Positions 33,791-46,750 of a stretch of DNA of 64,000 bases are shown here, one piece after another. The translations under genes and the position numbers were made by a program. The notes beneath the pieces were generated by a model. That model was not told where the DNA came from and did not search any database. It saw only the letters and a program-made list of their open reading frames with translations. Every line of letters begins with the position of its first letter. Position 1 is the stretch's first letter. The stretch is from Apium graveolens (lineage: Eukaryota; Streptophyta; Magnoliopsida; Apiales; Apiaceae): contig NC_133650.1 in the NCBI RefSeq assembly GCF_009905375.1, positions 304,703,203 through 304,767,202 of the forward strand, in the 5' to 3' direction.

Positions 33791-36700
33791 GGAATAAGAT
33801 TTAGAGCAAACCCTGAACGTGATAGTCAGGGAGGTCGCCATCAAGATAGAAGGAACCCATGACATAATGGAGTGGAAAATGAGGATTTTAAATTAAAAGA
33901 TGACCCCAATTATGGGGAGTAGGATGAAACATTTCATACTAAGGAAACAGAAAGTCGAGTAAGGAAAGGAGACCCGAGACGGTACTCCTATACAGCAATT
34001 CATGGACCTGTCTAAAAAGAACTTAGACTACTATCCCCAACCACCACCTTGAGGAAACAATGCGGTAGGAAATTCTTTCATGACCTTTAAGTCGCTAAGC
34101 TCTCAGAGTTCCAAGGAACAAGCTGACCCAGCCGCGGCAAGAGCCTGGCTAAAGGAAATAGAGGAATCACTTGAGATTCTAAATGATTGGCGGAGTACAA
34201 AAGACTGTTTTTATCACTTATCTTCCTAAGAGAGAGGCCACCCGCTGGTGAAAGGCCAAGGAAGGCACGGAGCAAGAGATTATAATAAACTGATTTAAGT
34301 TCAGTCAATTGTTTTCGGGAAAGTACTTCCCAAGGTTATGGAGATAGTGTAAAAGCTTTAGAGCCAGAACAAAGGTAGACGAGTATAATGAATTATGAAT
34401 CTAAGTTGTAAAAGTTATCAAGATTCGTTCTGAGGACACGAATCCAGTATGACGGGATGTTTGAAATCAATGCTTATGTTGTGTTGGTTCATGAAATAAT
34501 GATAAGAGAAAGGAAAATAAAAAGAAACTGAAGTGGAAAGGAATATAAAGGCAATAGAGTTTGAGGTATGATAAGGGAGTTGGGTATGAGGAAACCCTAA
34601 AGACTCGTAGCAATAGAAATAGAAAAGTATGCATTCGTCAGGATGAGGGTGATTCACCATGAGTTAAAATTGATGGTTGAGGGCATAAGAGATACATATA
34701 TTTTATCCCTTGTGAGTTGGGAGGATTAGAGGAAACCTTGAGATAGTTCGAAGGATAAATAATGAGACGCAGATAGACTAAGGAGACAAGGAAGTAAGAA
34801 ATCAGGAAAATCGGATGAAGGAAGTGACCTTCAAGAATGTAAAGTGTAAGACCGGTGGCTTGATACCCAGAAAGGGAGACGCCAGGTATGAGAGATATCC
34901 CAACATTCAGATGACTGTTGAGATAAACAATAAAAGTAAATAAGGAATTATTAAGAGGAAGTTCACGTTGAACACGACCAATATCTTCCAGAACATCCTT
35001 GTTATCGTTACCAAATTAGGCAAGACAAGCGGATAACCGTTGTTATCTTTTGGAGGCCATATTGATTGACCCCATTTTGAATACATATGTTATTGTGAAA
35101 TTAGGTATAGACTATCGAGGTGGGAATGATGAATAAGATAATCTATCAAGGATATATGACTTGATTTATCCATGGAAGGATGCAGGTACCTTTTAAAGGT
35201 GGAATTAAGGATAGAACATCGATAACTTAAAATGAATCCTAGGGGAATGCATAAAGGTTGGCATTTCACCCTTACTAGGGACAGTATGAGTTTTGACAGT
35301 ATGATTTGGAAACGGTTAAGGTAACAACAACCTTTAAGTATCAGTGGGGAAATTTTTCAGAAACATATAGACAATGGTTCTAGTATTAGTAAAGGGTATT
35401 TCAATATGCCCTGTATCTAGGGAATACAGGAGGAAGGATTTAAGGATAACCTTAGAGGTTTTACAAAGAAAAAGGTAATATTCAAAATTCTCAAGAATAG
35501 AAATGTGGATAAAGGAAATATGACGTAATTATAATGATGCCAAGTGGGGTACGTGTTAAACCACGAGAAAGTATGAATCGAACCAGTAAAGGTCGAAATT
35601 GTTCAGGGCAATTAGGACCTAAGACAAAAGATGTTCTAAGTACGATCGAGAGTCAGTCACGACAGTGATTAACCTCTAAAGACTGAAGCAATAACTTATG
35701 GAAAAATGGTGATTTTTTTTTACTCATTAGATTTTAATGAAAACATCTTCACATCAGCTGTGATGGAAATGAGGTAGAAAATTTAGTTGAAGGTGGTTAA
35801 AAGACATTGATTATAAGGAACTATTACTATCAGGAAAGGCCAAAGAGGTGGCCGACACTTTAACGGTAAAAGGATAATTGTAGGCGCTTGTGCCAAAGGA
35901 TACAGTGATGATGGTTAAAAGCTGAAGGTTGTATTATGGTTTGGAAGATTGACATTCCTTCTGATGACTGTGCAATACCCAACCGTAATAGTAGTTGGTA
36001 AAGGTTTAATTCGTGTAATCGCCATGAGCGGGCTATCTATCTCAGAAGATACTATCTTGAGATAAGCCAGGACCATGTTTCAAAAAGGACTAGATGAACC
36101 CTTGAGTTAAGTCTTCTATTTAGGGCATATGATTAAGAATGGTATTAACCTGCTATCGTTGCTTTGATTGAAACTCTTCTGCAATTTTATCTGCTTCATG
36201 TCATGTATGTATGTCAGGATCAGAAGTGTTCTTCATGAATCAGGAATGGTGATTATGTTATCTCCTTAGAAGGAATTAGATACGAGATGTATGGACTCCG
36301 TATGGTTAGCTATTAAGACTTCATGGAAAATGAATGACTACAGTAGGTCAGTGGTGGACCATAGTAAGGCATCAATGATTCTGCGAGTAATGAGCTGATT
36401 ACAACCGTGAGAGTTGTATTGGAATGGGTGTTGGGATTGAGTACCACTAATCGGGTCGTGGTAGTGTATAAGTTATCATTGATAGACTAATTAAGTAGAG
36501 TATCTACCTATTAAATATTATTCTTTCTTATCAATAGAGAGTCGTATTACTATACGAGGAAGGTTGCGGTGCAAGCATAGAATTCTATTAACGATGATGT
36601 ATGAAATGAGATTCCAGATTCAATTTTCGATGTCGAGGGAGTTTCATAGGTGATTGAGTATAAGCTCGAGGAAGAGCATGGGTCCGTAGAATGACGGGTG

Positions 36701-36899
36701 GAATAATAAATATTTAGGCATGTGAAATACGATGCTATAATACTTGATGTTGATATAAATACATATATGTTTTGTTCTCCTATGACAAACCTCTATAATT
36801 CAGTGGTAGGTTCCAAGCCAGATATTTTATGGCAATATTTTTTCATATATACAATTCTCTTCAGTTCGTTCTTTTCTCTTCTTTTCATTTCATATAACT
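33791..36899 (+). pseudogene. Gypsy-3 interior: displaced gag fragment and decayed protease/RT/IN stretch
   Basis: A recognisable gypsy gag core lies at about 34060-34340 (MTFKSLSSQSSKEQADPAAA, RAWLKEIEESLEIL, then a W..F..LF..KYFPR pattern). This places gag downstream of RNase H, the reverse of the normal order. From 34400 to 36900 only short protein echoes remain, for example integrase-like VIIDRLIK near 36475. No zinc knuckle or protease site is legible. Confidence 0.55.
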
Positions 36900-38080
36900 G
36901 AGAAGAACAACCCTTCCAGAAGGGGATGTATTGCCGAATGACTATCTATCTGTGTGATAGAAGCCGAGTAGGATACCAGCTATTGTTTAATTGCTTGTCA
37001 AGTACTAAAGGCTGGCCACCTTCTGTACTAACTATGCGATATAACAAGTGTTCATGATCATAGTGATCTCTCAATAAATTCTTTTACTTCTACATGATGG
37101 ATCAAACTTTGGAAAATAGAAACAACTGAAAAAGGAGTAGTAAAGTTATGATGGTATTCGGAATGGAAACACATTCGTGATACTAAGGTTGACGCGTGTA
37201 TTAAAAGGTTATAGAATGCTAACGAGCAAAGGTGTAACCAGTATAATATTAGGAACGGAAGGAAGTAGCGATTACGAACTGGAAAAGAATGGGTATTGAG
37301 AAGCAAAAGCTATAATGCTAGAAGCTATAATGAGAGTCTGTGCAATAGACTTGAAAGAAATTGGAATGATCACATAACGCGGATTGAGCTTTCTCACGAC
37401 AATAGATCTTATGTCAGTATTGAGATATCGCCATATGAGATTTTTGAGGGAAGACAATGTCGATCTCCCTTATGTTAGGATGAAGTTGTAGAGCGCAAGA
37501 TGCTCGGACCCGCAGTAGTCCAAAGGACCAGGGATATAATAGATCTAATCAGAGGACGGCTGGTAGTAACCCAAGATGGACATAAGAGGTATGCTGATTT
37601 GACACGAAAAGACAAGGAATGGGAAGTAGGGGACCTAGTGTTGTTATAGGTATTCCCTTTGAAGGGGTTAATGAGATTCGGAAAGAAAGGAAAACTAAGC
37701 CCAAGATACATTGGACCTTTGAGATATTAAGACGGATTGGAAAGTTAGCTTACGAGCTAGCCCTACCCCCGAACCTGTAGCAAGTTATAACATGTTTCAC
37801 GTATCAATGTTAAGGAAGTGTAATTCGGATGCCAGATAAATTGGGGCATATGAGCGCATAGGCATGCGACTAGATATAACCTATAGGGAGCAACCAGAAA
37901 GGGTTATAGATCGAAAAGGAACAAGTGCTTAGGAGAAGGGTTATCAAACTAGTCAGAGTTTCATGGAAGAACCACAATATGGGAAAATTTACTCGAGAGT
38001 TAGAAAGTGCAATGTTAAAAAAAAATCCCTATTCATTTTCTATCTGATTCCGGGACGGAATCCTTTTAAGGAGGGGAGAC
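36900..38080 (+). pseudogene. Gypsy-3 interior: integrase C-terminus with chromodomain-like tail, PPT
   Basis: From about 37296: a YNESLCNRLERNWNDHI-like segment, then SPYEIFEGRQCRSPLC, a stop, then RDIIDLIRGRLVVTQDGHKR, GDLVLL, SPRYIGPFEILRRIGKLAYE and LALPPNL (37500-37780). A terminal stretch with VSWKNHNMGKFTRELESA (about 37960-38010) is like the end of a chromovirus chromodomain. Known chromodomains of this group steer integration to heterochromatin. Multiple stops. The PPT AAGGAGGGGAGA ends one base before the 3' LTR. Confidence 0.7.
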
Positions 38081-41000
38081 TGTAATAACCCCAATTTTTG
38101 GAAATTTTTGAAACCCTTATAAATAGTGTTTTTGCTGAATGAGAAAACTTTTCATGCCACACTATGTAGGGGTTCTGATATGGATATTCTGAGATTTTAT
38201 TAGTACTTTATATGGGATATAAGTGTATGTAAAGATCGTCAGAATCCAAATTCAAACACTTTGATTTTTCCCGGAAATCCACTAGATACGAAAAGAATTG
38301 AATATAAGGTAACAGGATACGAAGGATTTAAATTAAAGGATTATAAGAGAGGATCATAAAAAGGAATATAATGTATTGAAAAAGGTTAAGGGAACCTAAG
38401 TAATAAGATCCCGGGTATGATCCCTCAAACGATAAACGAAAACGAAAGTTAAACGAACTGTATAACAGATCAGCGGTCATTAGACAAACAATTAGGAAGT
38501 TAATCAAAGGGATTAGAGAGGATGATGTCACCCAACCAATGAGAAGAGGACAAGGAGGGGAGGATGATATCATGAGGATGACACAAGCATGACATGGGAA
38601 GGAAGGAGGTGTGGTTGAATGAGAACCACACAAAGTCCAAGGTTAATTAGGTAATTAACTAAAACAAAAACAAAACCAAATCAACCAAGCCAAGCAAATC
38701 ATTTTCATCAAAACATAAAAAAATCTCTCTTTCTTCTTCATGCTCTCGGCTTCTTTCTTAAAAAATGAAGATCCAAGCTCCACCACTTACTATTTAGCAA
38801 GGTAATTATCTAAGCTTCCCCATGGATAGTTACATACTTCCTATAAGTTTAAGCTTCTAATTCCAAGCCAATCTTTTTCTATAAATCATGAAAGAAGATG
38901 GTGAATAGTGTTTTTCAAGAACTAAAATTTGTGTTCTTGAAGTTTTGTTTAGATTAAGCTTGGATAAGGACTTTAAGGGTGATTCCAAGCCATTCTCTTG
39001 ATTCTCCACTCTCCAAGGAAGGTATAAACTACAAACCCTAGCTTTAGTTTTGAGTAATTAGGATTGAATATGATTGATATAGTTTATGTGAAGCATGATG
39101 CTTGATTATTTGAAGTTTGGTTGAGTTGTAGAGATTAGTTGGTTTTGTGGTATTTTTGGAGTTGTAAATCTTGATAATTAGTTAAAGAACCTAAGTAAAG
39201 CTTTTAGTTCATGTGGGGAATAAGTATAAATGGTTAATATGGATTTGTTGGGGCTGTTATGATGTGGTTTGGATGGATGTTGGTGGTATGATTGATTGTG
39301 GGTTGAATTGTGGTTGATTTGGAATGGTTTAATTTGGGAAATCGCGTAAACATAGCCGTCGTAACGTCCGATTTTCTTTAGACTGCTTTTGTGCATAACA
39401 TTAGGACCCGAGAACCCCCTGCTAGATTTTGACCATTGCCATATTTAGGTAGTTCATGTTACGATCTTCGTTTTGATATGTAGTTCGTTTGATTCTGATG
39501 TACGGTTTAGGAGAAACGACCATTTTAAGTAACGACGTTTCGCGAACGAAACATTATCCCTCGTCTTACTTTGAAACCTAGGTTAAAGACCTTAAATGAC
39601 TAATTGGAGTATGAAACATTTATGTAAAGTGTAATAGGCAGTTGGTAAGACACTCGTGAAGGAATCGCCTTAAAACTCGTAATGGTTAATTTATTAAAAA
39701 TGGTGGAGCCGAGGGTACTCGAGCGACTTAAGAGAATTAGTAAGCGCAAAACGATCGTTAGAGTCTGAGTTGGTTAGAGTATAGATTTACAAGTGACTTT
39801 GGTTTAATTCCAACTTACTTGTTGTTTATAGGTTACCAGACTCGTCCCGAGCCATTCGTAACCCCCAGTCGCTCAGGCAAGTTTTCTACCCGTTATAACT
39901 GTTGTTGTGATGTATATATGTATATGCATTATCTTGCGATAGATGCATGTTGGTTAATTAGCAAATGTTGCAATATATTGAAGCATGCTGCTATGGTATA
40001 TATATATATGCATGTCTGTTTCGTATTCTTTCCATATATATATGTTGATTCAGTTGATAATACCTATTCTAGAGAATAGCGGTAATTTGCATATACCCTT
40101 AGTATAGGGACCCAAAGGTGAAAACATTTTTTAAAACCGGGAGTCGAGGATCCCGAGTAGATTTTGTATATATGTATATATATATATATTTATATATATA
40201 TATGGTCATAGTTTTCAAAACTATTAATCGAATAAGGTTTATTCGATAACTTTATTTTATTATTGAATATTATTTCGAATATTCATCTGAGGACTTATGA
40301 CTCCTTTATTTTATTATTGAATATTATTTCGAATATTCATTCGAGGGCTTATGACTCCTTTATTTTATTTAATGAATATTATTATGAATATTCATTCGAG
40401 GGCTTCTGACTTCTTTATTTTATTAAATGAATATTATTTTGAATATTCATTCGAGGACTTATGACTCCTTTTATTTTATTATTTGAATATTCATTCGAGG
40501 GCTTATGACTCTTTTATATTATTTATTGAATAATATTTGAATATTCATTCGAGGGCTTATGACTCAGTTTATATTATTTAATGAATATTATTTGAATATT
40601 CATTTGAGGATCTATGACTCCGATTATTTGCTGAGATATGTTCTTTATTTTATTAAAGAATAAGGTGTCGATAATCAAACTTATCTTTGATTATTCAAAT
40701 AAAGATAGTACTTTCGTATAAGTATATCTTTGGTTATTTAATACTCATTTCAAGTATAAGTTTTAAAACTTCTACTTCAATTATTTTTATAAAGATTATT
40801 CTTTATGGGAATATTATTTAAATAATAATATTCAGATATTTTCTAAATATATTGGGACTGATTTACTTCATTAAATCAGCATTACTCCAAACACTCTTTA
40901 AAGTGTTTTCGAGTCTTCAAAATGATTTTTAAAAGTTAGAGCGGATCCCAAAACTCATTTTTATATTTAAGATCTTCCTTTTAAAGGGGATTTAAATACT

Positions 41001-42386
41001 TGCTCAAAACCTGAGGGATCCGGCTCTGTGGTGTATTTTATATTCGCAACGAGGTTGCTGTTTTGGTAAATGAATTGATTACTTACCCAACGTTCGGGAA
41101 GTAAGTCCATCTATCGAGTCGGCATAAGCAACATGGGCTCAGTGGGCGTCCATGATAGTGTAAGTGGCTCAGTGGGAGTCCATCAAATGCATAAGTGGCT
41201 AAGTGGCAGTCCAGCATAAGGTCCTATTGCGACCAGGGTGATGACCAGTGGGGAATTCATCCATCTACTAGTAGAAAAGGTTACTTAATTGTATCTTTGC
41301 CTGATCAGCAAGATATCAGGTTTATGCCAAAATTCTTTCCTTTCCAAATTTATTGGATATTGCAATTCTGTTCATACTTTACATGACAGAGGTTTTCAGG
41401 AAACGTATGTATATATATAGGTGTATGTATATATCGGGACTTAATGAAGTATATCATAACTTCATTTCCTTCAAAATATTTCAAAGATTGAATCTATTCA
41501 AGTCTTATCTTGTAGTCTCATCAGTGTGATGAACTTTTGAAACTAATTATAACTTGAATGGTGGTGGTTCAAGTAGTATTCGGAAAAGATATAAGTATAT
41601 TGGAGTATCTTGTAACTTCATCTTTTAAACTTATATCTAGTTAATAATTGTCTTATGAATGACAAAGATTTTCAGAAAAACGTTGAGACAAGGTTAGATA
41701 TATGAGATCACCTTGCAACGATATTTTTATACAGTTATAAACTGGAACCTTGTGTATATTATACATGGAAGAGGACTTCCAAGATTTTGAAAAGTATATA
41801 TGTATATATACTGAATATTTTGCGACTTCATCGCATTAAGATATCAACTTGGTTCATTTCTTTTGACCAAGACTTTCATGAGTACTATGAGAAGGCTCAT
41901 ATATTGTTAATCATTATACATATTATTTTGGTGGGCTTGCTGCTCACCCTTGCTTTCTTCTTTCATCACACAACAACAGATAGAAAAGATGAACAGGACC
42001 AAGCTCCCGATTCGCAAGCGATTAGGAAACGTTCCGCAGTTTCCTATAGGCGTTGATGTCGCTGTAGCTGAGGTAGGAACTACCAATAGGCTAGGCTTTC
42101 AACTTATGATGTACCAGACTTATGTATAATTATGAATTGTAATAATGGCAAAGAAATGTAAATGTATTCAGAAACCTGTTTAAGGTGTATTGGCGTATAA
42201 TTGTAGAATAAAACGACTTGTGTTATTTTTGAGTATTCATCTCTGAGATTATAACTTGTGGTGTGTGTGTGTATATTGTGGGGTCACAGTACAGAGTAGT
42301 TGATTGTTTATTTAGATTGGGTGTTATTAAGGGAAATGGAACTCGTGACAACCCGAATCCCCGACCCCGGATTTGGGGGTGTTACA
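38081..42386 (+). repeat. Gypsy-3 3' LTR (4306 bp)
   Basis: Near-identical partner of 28202-32519, including the (TA)n tract, tandem array, 'GTGGCTCAGTGGGAGTCC' repeats and the 89-codon open frame (41787-42056). It is followed by GATGA (42387-42391). Confidence 0.97.
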
Positions 42387-42391
42387 GATGA

Positions 42392-43690
42392 GTTCACCAG
42401 ATTCACATGGGTGTATTTCTTGCACACAAAAAGTGAAACTGCATCTCTCTTGATTGATCATATCAAGCAACTGGATAAATTGGTCAAGGACTCAGTGAAG
42501 ATAATAAGAAGTGATAATGGTACTGAGTTCAAGAATTTGATAATGGAAGAGTTCTGCAAAAACCATGGAATCAAGCAGGAATTTTCTGCTCCTGGAACTC
42601 TACAACAAAATGGGGTTGTTGAAAGGAAGAATAGAACTCTCATTGAAGCTGCACGTACAATGCTTGATGAAGCAAAGCTTCCAACCTATTTCTGGGCTGA
42701 AGCTGTGCAGACTGCTTGTTTTACTCAGAATGCAACACTCATTAACAAGCAAGTAAAGACACCATATGAGATGGTGAAGAAAAAGAAGCCAAATCTGAAG
42801 TATTTTCATGTATTTGGATGCAAGTGTTTTTTTCTTAAGACTCATCCTGAACAGCTATCCAAATTTGATCTAAAAGCTGATGAAGGAATCTTTGTTGGAT
42901 ACCCACTTTCCACAAAAGCCTTCAGAGTCTATAACTTGAGAACAAAAGTGGTCATGGAATCTATCAATGTCTCTTTTGATGATAAGAAGATTACTGGACT
43001 TAAAGATTTTATTGATCATGATCAGCTGAGATTTGAAAATGAAGACTCAAATTCTGATACTGAAAATCCTGACAATTTAAATCCTGATACTGCAAACTAT
43101 GTTGGATTAAACTCTGATGTTATTGAAACTGTGGTAACTACGCCAACAGAAGATGCACCTATGTAGGGGGAGCATACTCAAGATCTAACCACATCTCAAG
43201 AAGCATCAGAACATACATCTGGCTCTTCAAGTTCTGATTCGTCAAGTTCTGATAAGCCAAGTTCTGATAGTTCTGAAAATCTAAATTCTGAAGAATCCAA
43301 CTCAGAGAGCATAGTTTCAGGGGAGCATCAGAAAATGTTAATGAAGACAGCATGGATCATGGGGGAACATCTAGTTCTAGAGAAAACCTTCCATCTGCAA
43401 AGAAGTGGACTAAATCACATACACCTGATTTGATAATTGGAAATCCTGATGCAGGTGTCAGAACTAGAACAACTACTTCAAGTGAATGTCTTTACAATTC
43501 TTTTCTTTCTCAGACTGAGCCAAAGAAAGTGGAAGAAGCTCTTCAAGATGCTGATTGGGTGCAAGCAATGCAGGAAGAGTTAAATGAATTTGAAAGAAAC
43601 AAAGTCTGGACCCTAGTGCCAAGACCAAAGAACAGATCTGTTGTTGGTACAAAAGGGTATTCAAAAACAAAACTGATAGTGATGGCATAA
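42392..43690 (+). pseudogene. Copia-2 pol part 2: integrase core end to RT start
   Basis: Resumes integrase at FTRFTWVYFLHTKSE, with the second and third catalytic residues in SDNGTEF (about 42511) and NGVVERKNRT (about 42610), then HVFGCKCF and VGYPLSTKAFRVYNL. A TAG at 43164-43166 follows DAPM. A Ser-rich linker with many TTCTGAT repeats comes next; a one-base loss in the G-run near 43319 shifts the frame. RT begins at about 43500 (LSQTEPKKVEEALQDADWV). A further indel near 43650 (after SVVGTK) shifts the frame again. Without these three lesions the frame would run into the RT below. Confidence 0.9.
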
Positions 43691-45054
43691 TTACAAGGAA
43701 TAAGGTAAGGCTGGTTGCAAAAGGATATTCTCAACAGGAGGGAATTGATTATGATGAAACATTTGCACCAGTTGCTAGATTGGAAGCCATAAGGATATTT
43801 TTGGCTTACGATGCTCACAAAAAGTTTACTGTCTTTCAAATAGATGTGAAAAGTGCTTTTCTCAATGGAGAATTGGAGGAAGAAGTATATGTTGAACAAC
43901 TTCCAGGCTTTGTAGATTCCAAATATCCAGATTATGTCTACAGGCTTGATAAAGTACTTTATGGACTTAAGCAAGCTCCAAGAGCATGGTATGAGACTTT
44001 AGCTCAGTTTCTTCTGGAAAGTGGATTTAACAGAGGAACTATAGACAAAACACTGTTCTACCTTAACCATGGAAAGGACTTACTTCTGGTTCAGATATAT
44101 GTTGATGATATCATCTTTGGTTCTACAAATGACAGACTTTGCAAGAAGTTTGCGAAACTGATGCAGTCAAGGTATCAAATGAGTATGATGGAGGAACTTA
44201 GCTATTTTCTGGGCCTTCAAGTCAAGCAGAATGAAGAAGGCACTTTTATTTGTCAAACTAAGTACACCAGAAATTTGCTGAAGAAATTTGGAATGCAAGA
44301 TTGTTCAAGTGCATCCACTCCCATGGCCACTGCAACAAAACTGGAAAAGGATACTGGTAAATCAGTAGATATTACTGATTACAGAGGTATGATTGGCTCT
44401 CTACTCTATCTAACTGCTAGTAGACCTGATATCATGTATGCTACCTGTCTCTGTGCAAGATTTCAAGCAGATCCAAGAGGACCTCACTTAACAGTTGTGA
44501 AAAGGATTTTCAAATATCTTAAGGGAACAGCTGATCTGGGATTATGGTATCCCAGAGAATCAGATTTTAAACTAATAAGTTACTCAGATGCAGATTTTGT
44601 AGGTTGCAAAATTGACAGGAAAAGCACAAGTGGAAGCTGCCAATTTCTTGGAGGCAGATTAGTTTCTTGGTTTAGCAAGAAACAAAATTCAATTTCCACA
44701 TCAACTGCAGAAGCAGAGTACATTGCTGCAGGAAGCTGTTGTGCACAGATTCTTTGGATGAAGAATCAGTTACTGGATTATGGGTTAACATATTTTAAAA
44801 TCCCTATTTACTGTGATAATCAAAGTGCTATTGCTATGACAGGTAATCTAGTTCAACACTCAATGACAAAGCACATCAGCATCAGGTACCACTTCATAAG
44901 GGAACATGTGGATGAAGGTACAGTGGAATTGCACTTTGTTCCAACAGATCAACAACTAGCAGATATCTTCACAAAACCACTGTGTGAAGCTACTTTTACA
45001 AGATTGGTAAATGAACTTGGAATGGTTTCAGGTTCTTTCTCTAAATCTGCTTAG
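43660..45054 (+). pseudogene. Copia-2 reverse transcriptase and RNase H (open part)
   Basis: Open from the frameshift at about 43660 to TAG 45052-45054. [22 protein letters not shown], the first catalytic Asp in [12 protein letters not shown] (about 43836), [12 protein letters not shown], and the second catalytic pair in [10 protein letters not shown] (about 44095; YVDD instead of the commoner YMDD). RNase [56 protein letters not shown], and the end [11 protein letters not shown]. All catalytic residues that Copia-1 lost are present. The domain could be active if joined to a complete pol, which here it is not. Confidence 0.92.
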
Positions 45055-46480
45055 TTTTGTTCTGATGCATCAGACTTTATGATCAGTATTTATAGAAATT
45101 ACTCTCTTTGGGTATTCTGTGCTTAATTGGAAATTGCTTAAGTACTGACTGTTGTCTGTTGTGACTTTCTAAACTCTGATAGTGATATGATTGTTTATGT
45201 AACTATTCAATCCTATGAGGATACCTGTGCTAGATGCTGACCTAGTAGTCTTCAATACACTAGAGATCCCACGTTAGAAGTAATTATTTCTGTGGAAATC
45301 TATTGACACAAGCAAATTCTGATATTGAGCTTAGTTGAGTTTACTTTGTCTATCTTATCACTAAGTCAAAAACTAGAATGATGCATCTCTTCTGTTAAGT
45401 TCTGATGCTAGTAAATCTGTTGAATGTACTAAGTGCTGATAAACCTCACTTATCAAAAGAAAAAGAAAAACAAAAAGAAATAAAAATCAGGTACTCCTTT
45501 GAGGTCTAGAGTAAAAATGTGGAAGGAACGACCCAAGTGCATTGCTGGTATTAAGTAATATGCATCAGAAAAGCAAAATATTTTCTTGGTGACTTTTCAC
45601 ACTCTATGATTACTGGAGAAATACTCTGATAATAGCATAAATTCTGATAAGCAGTCGTGACTCACTTACACTGAGAAGCCACTATAAAATGGAATTTAAA
45701 AAGATGCACAAAATTAGCACAAAACAGTTGAGGTGGACTCAAGCATGAACTCATTCAATAGTAGGCTTCAGAATAATGACAGATTTTTAGTAAAGTTTTA
45801 GTTATGCCTTATTTCTAAGATGTACTGAAGTGAATCAGACTTTACTCTTTGTCTGATATTTAGCTTAATGCACACACTAAACACTCCATATGAATGATGA
45901 AAATTACTGTGGCGATCTATGTTATTTTAGATGAACATTTTATGTGTCAGATTGCATAAATTCTGAGGACAAGTCCTGTTGAACGTTCTGATGATTAAGT
46001 TCTGAAGAATTTATATCAGAATTTGTGTGAAGAATTACAAAGATAGGCATTCATTTTTCGAGCTAAGAAATCATGTTCTGATAACTGTTAAGTTCTGATA
46101 TAAGTCTAAGTTCTGATATTAAATTCTGATCCTTTACTTGACTTATTTGTGGATAAAATCTAAAAACAGTCTCATTTTAAATCAGAATATGTCGGGGCGG
46201 AATATTAACAGTCAATATAATTAGGGATAGTGGTACACGTACATGCACAGTAATTTTTACTTGTTTCTTGTGCGCATTAAACCCTGTTTTACCTTTCCAA
46301 TGACTATTTTTCTTCTTCCAAGTCTAGGGAGACGAGGTAGAATTATTTCTACCTGTCAGCATTAAATTTCCTTACGTCTCCTGGCATTCTCTTGCCTATA
46401 TAAACAAACACTTCACAACAGCCTACATATCATTTCTTTTCTCACATACTCACCTTCATTTTCTTCATACCAACAAAACC
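45055..46480 (+). promoter_or_regulatory. Copia-2 spacer with CTGAT motifs, hairpin and TATA box
   Basis: Noncoding. The decamer-like motif (A)GTTCTGATA recurs many times, densest at 46075-46135. TCTAGGGAGACG (46323-46334) opens a nested inverted repeat: GGAGACG pairs with CGTCTCC (about 46374-46380), and inside it GGTAGAA TTAT TTCTACC forms a 7-bp stem. TATATAAAC at 46397-46405 is identical to the LTR TATA box and lies 84 bases before ATG 46481, which sits in a good context (AAAACCATGG). Confidence 0.6.
46397..46405 (+). promoter_or_regulatory. Internal TATA box before short ORF of Copia-2
   Basis: TATATAAAC followed by a CA-rich, G-poor stretch. The 84-base distance to the ATG would give a leader of about 50 bases. 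It suggests separate transcription of the short ORF rather than translation from genomic RNA. Confidence 0.5.
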
Positions 46481-46750
46481 ATGGTCAACTACAACATGTT
46501 CTTGAACTATGAGACCTTCAACATGGAGCTGAGCTGTGAGGCCTGGCAGCAGGAATGGCACGTGACTGTCATTCCTGATGAGATTTGGGACTCGGTTCCC
46601 CGGGAGGTTCTCACACACCTCATGTTCTTTTACATGAACTACCATCGCCATCTGGAGCGATTGGAGGAAGAAAGGCTGGAAGCTCTCCGCCAGCAAGAGC
46701 GAATCATCATATTCGCTATTCTTTTTGTAGAGAGTAGGAAGAAGAAATAA
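46481..46750 (+). CDS. Copia-2 short accessory ORF, 89 aa, unknown function
   Basis: ATG 46481 (MVNYNMFLNYETFNMELSCE) to TAA 46748-46750, uninterrupted. Visible parts: N-terminal aromatic/Asn-rich segment, IPDEIWDSVPREVLTHLMFF, a helical His/Arg/Glu-rich stretch (HRHLERLEEERLEALRQQER), and a hydrophobic patch with basic end (IIIFAILFVESRKKK). It aligns collinearly with the decayed ORF of Copia-1, where the IPxxIW, LFF and AILFVxSRKK parts are retained. Base composition is richer in G and C than the surrounding spacer. It has its own TATA-like box and a conserved downstream block. No known domain is recognised. Small membrane-associating or regulatory protein is a guess only. Confidence 0.65.
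   Translation: MVNYNMFLNYETFNMELSCEAWQQEWHVTVIPDEIWDSVPREVLTHLMFFYMNYHRHLERLEEERLEALRQQERIIIFAILFVESRKKK

Larger units (their letters stand above)
28202..42386 (+). mobile_element. Gypsy-3: Tekay-like Ty3/gypsy element with 4.3-kb LTRs, scrambled interior
   Basis: 14.2 kb: LTRs 28202-32519 and 38081-42386 (TGTAATAACC...GGTGTTACA), a Met-tRNA primer site, a 5.5-kb interior and a PPT (AAGGAGGGGAGA, 38068-38079). The LTRs differ by only about 1-2% where compared, so insertion is recent. The interior has no intact gene, and its gypsy fragments are out of canonical order (RNase H and IN start before gag). The C-terminal pieces match chromovirus Tekay/Del-type proteins as I know them. The element must have been mobilised by enzymes made elsewhere, as in LARD-type non-autonomous elements. 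Confidence 0.9.
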
